Below are positions 1-6,100 of a DNA stretch of 6,379 bases, piece by piece. Every line of letters starts with the position of its first letter. Positions within the stretch are counted from its first letter, which is position 1. The translations under genes and the position numbers were made by a program. Below the pieces are notes generated by a model. That model saw nothing but the letters and a program-made list of their open reading frames with translations. It made no database searches and was not told the DNA's origin. The DNA is taken from assembly GCA_021604265.1 (NCBI GenBank), contig BQIY01000139.1:1-6379 (forward strand), read 5' to 3'. Source of the stretch: Nitrospirales bacterium (lineage in GTDB: Bacteria > Nitrospirota > Nitrospiria > Nitrospirales > UBA8639).

Positions 1-2
1 TT

Positions 3-708
3 GCAGTCATATCCTGGAAGGATTCAAATTCGGCGAAACACACCATCATGCCTCTAGGCGATTCCCTCACGAAAGGCTGTTGCTCAGTTCCTCTTCCCAC
101 TTGCGACCTCGGATACCGGCATTCTCTCTACCTTAAACTGACTCAGGCGAATCATTTAGTAAAATTCGTTGGAAGTCAGAGTCATCCACAAGACGATTGT
201 GGCTCATCTAACATCCCATTCGATTTTGATCGGGAACACGAGGGGTATTATGACAAGACCGCTGATTGGATTAGAGATAGAGTCGGGGCGTTACTTCAGG
301 CGAATCCGGCAAAAATCGTGCTTCTGCACATCGGAACAAATGATCTGAGGTTTGGCCAAGATCCCGGCGATATCGTTACGAAGTGAGTCAGGTCCTTGAT
401 GAAATTGACTTGTATCGCCAAGACGTGACCGTGTCCTCGCCCGCATAATTAATACGGTGCCCATCAGTTCAATCTACACACACTATAATGCCCAGCTTGT
501 GGCGATGGCGGAATCTCGTATTGCAAAGGGGGATAAATTACTCATCGTCGACATGGAGAATGGTGCAGGCATTGATTACCATCTTCAAGATGTCGGTGGA
601 GATTTTCTCGATGTTTTCCACCTTAGCAAAAGTGGGTACATCAAGATGGCGAATGTGTGATATGACCGCCTCATCCAGATACTAGATTCCTCGCCAGGGC
701 CAAACTAG
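3..708 (+). pseudogene. SGNH/GDSL-type esterase/lipase relic (two frameshifts plus a nonsense codon; 5' end uncertain)
   Basis: SGNH/GDSL enzymes are Ser-His(-Asp) hydrolases of esters, lipids or sugar acetyl groups. The signature blocks are visible: MPLGDSLTKG at 48-77 (nucleophile Ser in GDS), IGTND at about 330-345 (oxyanion Asn), and DVFHLSKSGY near 610-640 (catalytic Asp-x-x-His). They are not in one frame. The first part ends at TGA 384-386. The next stretch (EVSQVLDEIDLYRQDVTV, from 380) is in a second frame, and VLARIINTVPISS onward (from 433) is in a third. Both shifts fit single-base losses. The third segment stops at TGA 658-660, yet the same frame continues with YDRLIQILDSS to TAG 706-708, where the family usually has a Trp, so TGG to TGA is likely. 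The first frame is open back to the window edge, so the original start may lie upstream of ATG 48; no SD precedes that ATG. With three independent lesions it should make no working enzyme. Confidence 0.85.
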
Positions 709-771
709 TTGCTCCTGGATGAGCCTTCTCGTTTCCTCAAGGATGTTCAATTGTTCAGTTGTCGGGGTATT

Positions 772-1115
772 TTATTCGAAGTTCTGCACATCCAACACAA
801 TCTTTCCGATATTTGGATCCGCTTCCATATGGCGGTGCGCCTCTCGCACGCCTTGGCCAGTGGAAAGACCGAATCGATCACGGGACGAATCGTACCCATG
901 GCTAAAGGCGTGAGCTATCGCTCTAAAAAGACTTGAGTTAGGGCAATTTTTTCTTCGACCGATCTCGTCCGTAATACTGTACCCTTCACGGTTAGTCGCT
1001 TCGTCAGCAACGGCGTTAGATCAGTTTCCAGTGTCTTACCGCTCATCAGTCCAAAGAGTACCAATCGTCCCTGAGACTTTAAACAGTGGTTCCACTGGTG
1101 TAGAGAAAATTGCAT
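772..1115 (-). pseudogene. C-terminal relic of PIG3-type NAD(P)H quinone oxidoreductase (zinc-binding alcohol dehydrogenase superfamily)
   Basis: Reading leftward from 1115, the translation contains CLKSQGRLVLFGLMSG, then LLTKRLTVKGTVLRTRS and VEEKIALTQVF. This is the typical end of the Rossmann domain and C-terminal lobe of PIG3/quinone oxidoreductases, which use NADPH to reduce quinones. TAG at 915-917 interrupts the frame. The family sequence then resumes as LTPLAMGTIRPVIDSVFPLAKACE. A duplicated GA dinucleotide (CTCTC on the plus strand, 841-845) shifts the frame, and the tail EAHRHMEADPNIGKIVLDV ends at TAA 772-774. Family members have about 325 residues. Only the last 110 or so remain: the GroES-like domain and most of the nucleotide-binding fold are missing, and a stop lies directly upstream of ATG 1115. 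It is a dead fragment, convergent with the SGNH relic 63 bases away. Confidence 0.85.
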
Positions 1116-1194
1116 TTACGACTTGAATTCAAATTACTCAATGTCAGAGTTTTTCAGTACGCGTTCAAGGTATTGGTGGGAACACTTAAACCAT

Positions 1195-1238
1195 GCGGGG
1201 CAACGGCAGGTGTTTCTGTTCTTCTGCCGTTGTCCCGC
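1195..1238 (+). repeat. Long inverted repeat, 15-bp stem with 14-nt loop
   Basis: Arms GCGGGGCAACGGCAG (1195-1209) and CTGCCGTTGTCCCGC (1224-1238) pair along their whole length. The only non-Watson-Crick position is G-U if the plus strand is transcribed but A-C if the minus strand is. This favours a plus-strand RNA, or simply a recent mutation. No T-run follows directly on either side, so it is not a textbook terminator. It lies about 50 bases past the stop of the small minus-strand gene, so it could still end or stabilise that transcript. It might also be a dispersed palindromic repeat. Confidence 0.75.
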
Positions 1239-1244
1239 GTTCGT

Positions 1245-1279
1245 CCTAACGCTCAAATTTTTTCTTTAAGCGTCATAGG
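1245..1279. terminator. Second hairpin with T-rich loop, possible 3' structure of the small minus-strand gene
   Basis: CCTAACGCT (1245-1253) pairs with AGCGT and TAGG (to 1279) across a 2-base bulge. The loop contains ATTTTTTCTTT. On the plus strand a smaller alternative hairpin, GCGTT-6 nt-AACGC (1237-1252), is followed within a few bases by that T-run, which is terminator-like for plus-strand transcription. On the minus strand the structure sits 9 bases after the stop of the 1288-1614 gene. Its direction of use is unclear. Confidence 0.4.
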
Positions 1280-1287
1280 TTTTGCGT

Positions 1288-1614
1288 TCACTGACCTAGC
1301 GAGTCTGCTTTTTCTTTAACACGTAAGGCCGAGAACGAAGTGGGTACTCCAGATTGCAACATGTAGAAGCAACCCTTCAAGCCGTTAAACGTGGTTGAGA
1401 TACCGGTCATAGATTCGCTGGCGAGGTTGCCTGCGTATGTTGTCTCAGAGTTATTGAAATGGAACATGAACATTCCAGCGGCTTGGACCCACAGACCGCT
1501 ATGGCCTTCGCCATTGGTCCAAGTTCCGTCCGTTTGGATGTTCATCGTCGTGGTGCTGTAACTCCCATCGCAGTTCCAATCATAAAATAATGTCCAATTT
1601 CCAGTAACAGCCAT
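1288..1614 (-). CDS. Small conserved-looking hypothetical protein, probably beta-rich (108 aa)
   Basis: The start is firm: AAAGGAGA (1621-1628) sits 6 bases before ATG at 1614. The protein has no signal peptide or membrane segment. It opens with GNWTLFYDWNCDGSYSTTT, then TDGTWTNGEGHSGLWVQ, MFMFHFNNSETTYAG, MTGISTTFNGLKGCFYML and a short charged tail. The regular alternation of aromatic/hydrophobic and small residues, with a Gly or Asn turn every 10-15 residues, suggests an up-and-down beta-sheet or small beta-barrel of the lipocalin or avidin kind; that fold is an inference. Two Cys (in NCDG and GCFYM) could form a disulfide or be free. The pattern feels like a recurrent family of short bacterial hypothetical proteins, but I cannot name it or give a function. 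The gene stands alone, with relics downstream and a long gene-poor leader upstream. Confidence 0.8.
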   Translation of the reverse strand: MAVTGNWTLFYDWNCDGSYSTTTMNIQTDGTWTNGEGHSGLWVQAAGMFMFHFNNSETTYAGNLASESMTGISTTFNGLKGCFYMLQSGVPTSFSALRVKEKADSLGQ

Positions 1615-1727
1615 GATAGGTCTCCTTTATGAGTGTTGTAGAGGACAGAAATGTGCCCGATTGTTACATGTACCTTCTGAGAAAAATCGCCCCGAGCTGC
1701 TATGGAGCTTGAGGTTTTACGAAAAAT

Positions 1728-1756
1728 TTAATACTTCATAGAGCATCACCTCCTTT
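1728..1756 (-). promoter_or_regulatory. Orphan near-ideal Shine-Dalgarno with a 3-codon ORF
   Basis: On the minus strand AAAGGAGGTGAT (1745-1756) matches the full anti-SD complement. GGAGG is 9 bases from ATG 1739. That ATG is followed by only AAG TAT and then TAA (1728-1730). After the TAA the same frame stays open for about 60 codons, to TGA 1544-1542, overlapping the start of the 1288-1614 gene. A second ATG (1747) gives nine codons but is too close to the SD. It may be a leader peptide or standby ribosome site for the small gene, or a small gene broken at codon 4. Confidence 0.45.
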
Positions 1757-1800
1757 AAGAGATTACCTGTCTGAGCTTTCAGTGGGTCTTCGCTTGTGAA

Positions 1801-1830
1801 AATAGAAACTGCAAGAGAAAGACCAGGCAA
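1801..1830 (-). promoter_or_regulatory. Weak sigma70-like promoter candidate for the small minus-strand gene
   Basis: On the minus strand TTGCCT (1830-1825) and TCTATT (1806-1801) are separated by 18 bases and point at the orphan SD and the 1288-1614 gene. Both boxes are imperfect (four of six in the -10), so this is only a candidate. Confidence 0.2.
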
Positions 1831-2125
1831 GTCTTTAAAGGTATCGTGACGAAGGGAAACGTGTTGAGTGCTTGGAATGACTGAGAAAGTGGAGAAGAGT
1901 GACGGAATGGTAAACTCTGTGAAGTGTGGGCTCGGAATAACGCACCGTATCGAAAAGGATAGCGCATCGTATCCGGTCAGATACGGCTCAGATGACTGTT
2001 CCAGTCGGGACTATTGTGGATTGCTATAAAGCGTCAAATAGCGCGCTGCGCATGGGATAACGAGAGGTTTGAGTCGGAGATGCCAAATCGGTAAAAAGCG
2101 ACCGAGGAAAATCTTATGAGCGTAT

Positions 2126-2281
2126 ATGTTGTTAGTAGGGTCTTTGAGAAAACAAGGAGTACTCTATTTCACTATGGTAGTAAATGATGGCTGCCTTTTT
2201 TGTGGAGACAGTGACATCCGAAACGGTCATTCTGTTTTTTGCAGAAAAGAAGATCGATTGCTGCTGTGTGTTCACTTATAA
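2126..2281 (+). CDS. Doubtful 51-residue Cys-containing mini-ORF
   Basis: From ATG 2126 or the internal ATG 2174 the frame encodes a short peptide containing GCLFCGDSDIRNG, then HSVFCRKED, ending near LLLCVHL with TAA at 2279-2281. A CxxC pair plus two further Cys and a His could bind a metal, as in zinc-ribbon fragments. Support for translation is poor: AAGGAG at 2154-2159 is 14 bases from ATG 2174, and ATG 2126 has no SD. A better-spaced GAGGA serves another frame (ATG 2116, ending 2190). It could be a decayed small gene or chance. Confidence 0.2.
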   Translation: MLLVGSLRKQGVLYFTMVVNDGCLFCGDSDIRNGHSVFCRKEDRLLLCVHL

Positions 2282-2312
2282 AATAAGGTCTTTCCACTAA
2301 GAGGCGTTCGTC

Positions 2313-3872
2313 TTAAGAGTGTTCTTTATTCCGTGACATGTTGCCATATAGTCTTCTGGGGTGTGAAACACGAAATCTTGTTGGATTCCCTCTCTCGACT
2401 CCATCGTAACAGATCAGAATTTCATAGAATTCGTTATCGTGCTGTTCGTTTAATAGAAGAATGGCCTCAGCCTTGCTATTGCCAGGAGTAGGAATTGTTC
2501 CGAGCATGACGACTTCGCCACGTGGCGGATCTTCCGAAGCCCTCTTCCCTGGGAGGCAGTCATGGCCATTCCAAAAGTACAAATTATACGAAACTGGTGC
2601 ATTCCCAACCGGTCCGGCAATGACCAGAAATCCTCCTTCGACTCTCGTGATGTCACGGATTCCACGTCCATCGAGTTTCACGTAACGAACGTCAGTATGT
2701 GTGATCTTTTGTGGCGGTGTGACTACTTGTTTGCGTGGAAAGACGACGACTGGGGTTAATCCATGCCGCAACACCGGACCTCGAAATCCTAAATACACGT
2801 TTTCACCATCTGATGCAATCCCTTCGATGTCAATACCATTTTCTTTGCTGGGTATCCTGCTGAAATGTTTCAACACCGAGTGTTGATCAAGAATGTCACG
2901 CAGCGAAATGTCAACAATTGAGTGTGGTACGAGCGTTCCGTCGTGAGGGTCGAGTTCAAACCGAATGAGGTGTTCTCGGTTTTTCTCTCTATCCGGCGAT
3001 TCGACCTCGAATCTCTTTTTGATTTTCCTATAGGTCTCTTCTTGATCTTTCTTTCGAAAAATATTCTTGCGTCTTAAGGAATGAGACCCTACCGCGTAGA
3101 AGATATTCGTATTTCCGTGCCGCGTGATGCCTTCGATATCTATCTCCTTTTTATCACGATCGCGTAACGTAATCGTATCTCTTGCATGATATTCCCGATC
3201 ACTCACTTCGATTATTTGGATCTCTGTCCCTTCATCTGAGCCGGTGATGAGAAATCGACCCTCGTTCGTTGCGGCGATCGCACTGATGTCCTTTTCTTCA
3301 TGGATGTTGCCGTTGAAGTCAACCGGAGAGAGTGTCTCAAGCACCGAATATCGCCGCCATTGGACATCAGGGTGATGATCCTCGACCATCTTCACGATGA
3401 ATAGATTGTCGTACTCGTGTTCCTCAAATTCAAAATGGCCTTGGTCATTGTTTAGTTGCTGAACAATGAGCGGCACGGTATTGGAGTGACCAACGATTAA
3501 GACGTTTTTCCCTTTATAGTTTTCCTTCCATTCTCTCACCCACACGTCTAGATCGTCTCCAGGTTTGCCATATGGGGTGATCGCGATCCCTGCAGCGATG
3601 GCCGTTGGCGTGCCGGTTTCCCAGGTTCGACGGGTGTCTGTTGAATAGATGGCTGCCAAGGGGACCGCGTGCAAGAGCCTTCGCAATGCCTCCGCTCGTT
3701 GCGCGCCGAGAAATGTCAATCGATCAGAATCTATTCCTGTTGGTCTCTCCGCATGTCGAACCACGTAAAAAGTCGTGGTCGTGTCTGCTGCAAAGGTATG
3801 TGTCCAGTTGCCAATGAGTACGAGAATAACGGTAAGAAGGCTTAGAGTCCGCCAACGATGAAGTCGAGGCAT
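2313..3872 (-). CDS. Secreted SixA-like histidine phosphatase fused to DUF3616 (519 aa)
   Basis: The start is at 3872, because GGGAGG sits 7 bases upstream of that ATG and a signal peptide begins there. The 18 extra codons back to 3926 have no such support. Residues 1-29 are a Sec signal peptide: basic RLHRWR, a hydrophobic core, then HTFAA before Asp30, so the protein should be exported. Residues 34-145 form a histidine phosphatase (phosphoglycerate mutase/SixA-type) domain: the RHAE motif has Arg39 and the phospho-acceptor His40, YSTDTRRTWET gives the second Arg region, and IVGHSN supplies the second His129. From about 181 to the end the sequence matches DUF3616, with IDIEGI repeated twice, YLGFRGPVL, LDGRGIRDI and GGFLVIAGPVG; it is probably a beta-propeller-like domain of unknown function. 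The catalytic residues appear intact, so it may dephosphorylate a periplasmic substrate. The substrate is not indicated. It lies downstream of the zincin-like gene on the same strand. Confidence 0.88.
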   Translation of the reverse strand: MPRLHRWRTLSLLTVILVLIGNWTHTFAADTTTTFYVVRHAERPTGIDSDRLTFLGAQRAEALRRLLHAVPLAAIYSTDTRRTWETGTPTAIAAGIAITPYGKPGDDLDVWVREWKENYKGKNVLIVGHSNTVPLIVQQLNNDQGHFEFEEHEYDNLFIVKMVEDHHPDVQWRRYSVLETLSPVDFNGNIHEEKDISAIAATNEGRFLITGSDEGTEIQIIEVSDREYHARDTITLRDRDKKEIDIEGITRHGNTNIFYAVGSHSLRRKNIFRKKDQEETYRKIKKRFEVESPDREKNREHLIRFELDPHDGTLVPHSIVDISLRDILDQHSVLKHFSRIPSKENGIDIEGIASDGENVYLGFRGPVLRHGLTPVVVFPRKQVVTPPQKITHTDVRYVKLDGRGIRDITRVEGGFLVIAGPVGNAPVSYNLYFWNGHDCLPGKRASEDPPRGEVVMLGTIPTPGNSKAEAILLLNEQHDNEFYEILICYDGVERGNPTRFRVSHPRRLYGNMSRNKEHS

Positions 3873-3911
3873 AAAGTGTCCTCCCTTGTGCGTGTCGGTG
3901 ATGAAAAGACA

Positions 3912-3963
3912 GCAAAAGAAAAGCACCTATCAGGAGCCCCCGTTCTCTTGAGGATTCCTGATA
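3912..3963 (-). terminator. Probable terminator or attenuator between the two minus-strand genes
   Basis: On the minus strand TATCAGGA (3963-3956) pairs perfectly with TCCTGATA (3935-3928). The 20-nt loop can pair further (CCTC with GGGG). A T-rich stretch, GCTTTTCTTTTG, follows a few bases after the stem. It lies about 80 bases after the stop of the 4041-5471 gene and about 55 bases before the start of the phosphatase gene. It would separate the two genes or attenuate read-through. Confidence 0.55.
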
Positions 3964-4040
3964 CGTATTCCGATGGTTTTCCCAGCTAAGGCGTCTATTC
4001 AGGCATTGTTCGTATGTAGTCAGGCTGTATGTTCCTGGAG

Positions 4041-5471
4041 TTAAGCCGCGCCTCCGTAAACCCTGTGCCGCCAAATGTTACCAGGGTGGCGAATATAGAG
4101 CGGACCCCATGATGGATTCGCATCGTGCATTGCCTTCAACACCGAAATCATCCTATCAAGAATGAGTGGAATGTGGTTGCCTTCGGTTAGAGCGGCCATC
4201 ACTCCGGCCGCAACGGCATGTGCGGCATACGTCTCTGCGCCTTGACACCCCAGAGGCCTATCGGCATCCATCAGCTCGGCCTGCAGGTGTTCTGCAATCT
4301 GCTGATCGTTGTCACGCCAATCTTGGATATCGCCGAGTGCGTGGCTTTCCAGGCTTTCAACTCTCGTTCGAACAATGGTCTGTGCCACGATTTCAGCCGA
4401 CCGACGGGCAGCGTTCACGCTTAACTCTGATCCCTCAATACGAATAGTCGAGACGTCCCGTAATGTTTCCGCATTCAAAATTTCTGCCCATGCATTGGCA
4501 TGGCTGAAGCTCAGGAGCTCTGTGGTGGATGCTGCCAAAAAGCCGCGAAGAATATCGGCGGGGTGCGGCCCATTTCCGCCAATATTGCTCAGTTTGGGGG
4601 CTCCAGTAAATGCGGCCCGAATGCCGCGAAAATAACCAATAAGTCCGATGCCCGCCGCAGGTCCCATGTTGAGGATTCCGAGGACATCGGAAGCCGTTTC
4701 ATCAATTCGTGTCGACCAATACAAGGCCAACGCATATCCCATGTTTTCATTCAAGAGTTCGTCAAAGACTGCCCTGGAAAGGTCTCGTCTCAAACCGGTA
4801 TCCGCATGGAGAATGTCGTGCCCGGCTGTCTCGTGTCCTAAGGCAGCCCATGCGAGCAAGCCCAGCCTGGCATGAGCTGGCGGAAGGCTTACAATGGGTG
4901 CCCCAACGCCTAAATCTTGTGTCACATCGACCGGCCATGTATAGGGGCCAAAGGACGGGTTTCCCCACTTGACCAAGGGAGGAACCATTCCTCTATCTGG
5001 AGGTTCGATGCCCCGCCGGTCTGCGTCGCTAAGATACCCATCATATAAATCACTGACAACTTCTTGAAACGCGTCTGTCGCTCGTTCCTGGAACCCCTCG
5101 CCATTCTGAAGAATTGCCTGAGCAATATCGAGTATTAACCCTGCAATTCCATTTCTGGCTGGATCTTGCGCAAGCGTTTGAGAAAATCCGGTTGGTCCCA
5201 ATTCATTGAGTGCTGTGAAAAACGGTGTAAAGACTTCCTCGCGATACAAAGGCGGGAGTTTTTCACGTGCGGCTTCTAAGCGTCCTAAGAGCATGTGGAA
5301 GTTCGTAGGGTCTGGAGGACCCACCTCGCCATCAAGGACCGCTAATCGTGAATCTTCGGTTGCACTTGAGAGGTTGCGAATATCAGGCGGGGACATAGTC
5401 GCCTCCTCACTTGCAGCTATTCGCAGTGTTCTTTTTTGTGATATGGATTTTTTGTTAGATCTTTTGGCCAT
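4041..5471 (-). CDS. Putative HE-x3-H zincin-like protein (476 aa), function unknown
   Basis: I do not recognise a named family. Residues 213-222 read HETAGHDILH, a His-Glu-x3-His arrangement (His213, Glu214, His218) with a further His222. About 40 residues later comes RIDETASDVLG (Glu258, Asp262), and then GPHPADILRGF (from about 301). This order of helix with HE..H, a DExxSD helix and an HPxxxxR element resembles zinc metallopeptidases, with Glu258 a possible third ligand. The spacing is HE-x3-H, known from TldD/PmbA peptidases, rather than HE-x2-H. Nothing else resembles TldD. No signal peptide or membrane span is seen, and the first 20 residues are Lys/Arg/Ser-rich. For the start, GGAGGG lies 3-4 bases from ATG 5471 and GAGGAGG lies 5 bases from an internal ATG at 5396 (451 aa), so either could be used. 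The 14 codons upstream to 5513 are unlikely. It is followed by a hairpin and then the secreted phosphatase gene. Confidence 0.75.
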   Translation of the reverse strand: MAKRSNKKSISQKRTLRIAASEEATMSPPDIRNLSSATEDSRLAVLDGEVGPPDPTNFHMLLGRLEAAREKLPPLYREEVFTPFFTALNELGPTGFSQTLAQDPARNGIAGLILDIAQAILQNGEGFQERATDAFQEVVSDLYDGYLSDADRRGIEPPDRGMVPPLVKWGNPSFGPYTWPVDVTQDLGVGAPIVSLPPAHARLGLLAWAALGHETAGHDILHADTGLRRDLSRAVFDELLNENMGYALALYWSTRIDETASDVLGILNMGPAAGIGLIGYFRGIRAAFTGAPKLSNIGGNGPHPADILRGFLAASTTELLSFSHANAWAEILNAETLRDVSTIRIEGSELSVNAARRSAEIVAQTIVRTRVESLESHALGDIQDWRDNDQQIAEHLQAELMDADRPLGCQGAETYAAHAVAAGVMAALTEGNHIPLILDRMISVLKAMHDANPSWGPLYIRHPGNIWRHRVYGGAA

Positions 5472-5500
5472 GTTCCCTCCGTGTATGCATAGTGAAATTG

Positions 5501-5518
5501 GTTGAATATCCATTCAAC
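5501..5518. promoter_or_regulatory. Dyad in the leader of the zincin-like gene
   Basis: GTTGAAT (5501-5507) and ATTCAAC (5512-5518) are perfect inverted arms around a 4-base spacer, 30 bases upstream of ATG 5471. It could be an operator for a dimeric regulator or a small RNA hairpin just ahead of the SD. No convincing -35/-10 pair was found beside it. Confidence 0.35.
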
Positions 5519-6076
5519 GTCCTCACCGATGTAGAAGCTGGACGTGAGCATTGTGGTCCGGTGCGTCCTTTCCAGAATTTGAGAATTGAGATCCCAACGA
5601 AATGTACTGCGAGAATGATCCTCATGGCTATCTCGCTCTTGACTGCCTAGCGCTGTACGTCATCAGTGCAAATTCGATGCAGAGTGCATAAGGGGAAAAA
5701 CGAAGATGCGGTTGATGTAAACAATACGCTGAAATCTTCTTATCTGTATGAGGGTGGCGCTTGAGGAAAAGAGCAGAAGAGGGAAAAGCTGGGACGTAGG
5801 TGTTTATCGAATGAGATACATCCGTTTCACAAAGAGATACGTTTCTCGTGTAGGGCTCTTCTGCAAAACTTCCAATGTATAGGCATTTCAGAATGTTTCT
5901 TTTTTTGAATACGGATGTTTGGTTCATCTGCGTGGGGAAGGTATGAAAGCTGCAGTTAATTGTACGCAGTGTCTGGAGTTCTCAATGTGTGTGACAAGAA
6001 TGGTCTGTCGGTCCGGTGTCTTCTAGGCTTGTGGCTTAGGCAGCTGTCATCGCGTGAGCAGAGAATCCCATTTTCA
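5519..6076. other. Gene-poor intergenic region between divergent genes
   Basis: The longest frame (minus, 5628-5927, 99 codons) has no SD and no recognisable motif, so I treat it as chance. A short imperfect direct repeat, AGATAC..GTTTC, occurs twice around 5814-5846. A 27-codon Cys-rich mini-ORF is at 5943-6026. Nothing else stands out. Confidence 0.5.
5943..6026 (+). CDS. Doubtful 27-residue Cys-rich mini-ORF
   Basis: ATG 5943 opens a frame reading MKAAVNCTQCLEF, then SMCVTRMVCRSGVF, and TAG at 6024-6026. The Cys spacing is C-x2-C-x5-C-x5-C. The purine-rich GGGGAAGG directly before the ATG is too close for an ideal SD. It may be a metal-binding micropeptide, a relic of a Cys-rich protein, or chance. 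Confidence 0.15.
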   Translation: MKAAVNCTQCLEFSMCVTRMVCRSGVF

Positions 6077-6097
6077 ACTGCTGATGTCATCAGCAGT
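6077..6097. promoter_or_regulatory. Perfect palindrome, operator candidate upstream of the 6181 gene
   Basis: The arms ACTGCTGATG (6077-6086) and CATCAGCAGT (6088-6097) are exact reverse complements around a single T. The site is about 83 bases before ATG 6181 and ends 3 bases before TTGACA (6101-6106). This placement suits a dimeric regulator acting beside a -35 box. No T-run follows, so a terminator is unlikely. Confidence 0.5.
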
Positions 6098-6100
6098 CTG

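Larger units (their letters stand above)
1116..1287. other. Intergenic stretch with hairpins
   Basis: No gene is convincing here. The plus-strand reading frame crossing it (1110-1319) looks like chance: it has no SD and runs into the well-supported minus-strand gene. The stretch holds a long inverted repeat (1195-1238) and a second hairpin (1245-1279), listed separately. Confidence 0.6.
1757..2312. other. Gene-poor intergenic region with clustered short hairpins
   Basis: No convincing protein gene is seen. The minus-strand frame 1779-1967 has low-complexity Phe/Ser-rich content and no SD, so I leave it out. Small stem-loops cluster at 1944-2107: CGTATC/GATACG (1968-1973 and 1980-1985, 6-nt loop), GACTG/CAGTC (1994-2006), GCGC-T-GCGC around 2040-2050, and TCGGT/ACCGA around 2089-2106. 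A Cys-containing mini-ORF lies at 2126-2281. Confidence 0.5.

Noticed and set aside
1084..1132. Short palindromes CAGTGG-TT-CCACTG and TTGAATTCAA
   Set aside because: The first lies inside the oxidoreductase relic and the second is a short EcoRI-type palindrome; both are common by chance.
1195..1290. Integron attC-like site (CCTAACGC...AGCGT near a small orphan gene)
   Set aside because: The R'' and R' box consensus is not met, no second attC flanks the gene and no integrase is seen.
1110..1319. 69-codon plus-strand ORF
   Set aside because: It runs through two hairpins and into the well-supported minus-strand gene, and has no SD.
1745..1756. ATCACCTCCTTT on the plus strand, identical to the 3' end of 16S rRNA
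   Set aside because: The flanking bases do not continue as 16S rRNA. It is simply the complement of a full-length SD on the minus strand.
1779..1967. 62-codon minus-strand ORF rich in Phe/Ser/Pro
   Set aside because: No SD and low-complexity content; it ends just upstream of the orphan SD without a link to it.
3873..3926. 18-codon N-terminal extension of the phosphatase gene
   Set aside because: No SD at ATG 3926, whereas ATG 3872 has GGGAGG at ideal spacing and starts a proper signal peptide.
5628..5927. 99-codon minus-strand ORF
   Set aside because: It has no SD before its ATG, an irregular composition and no recognisable motif; likely a chance frame in an intergenic region.
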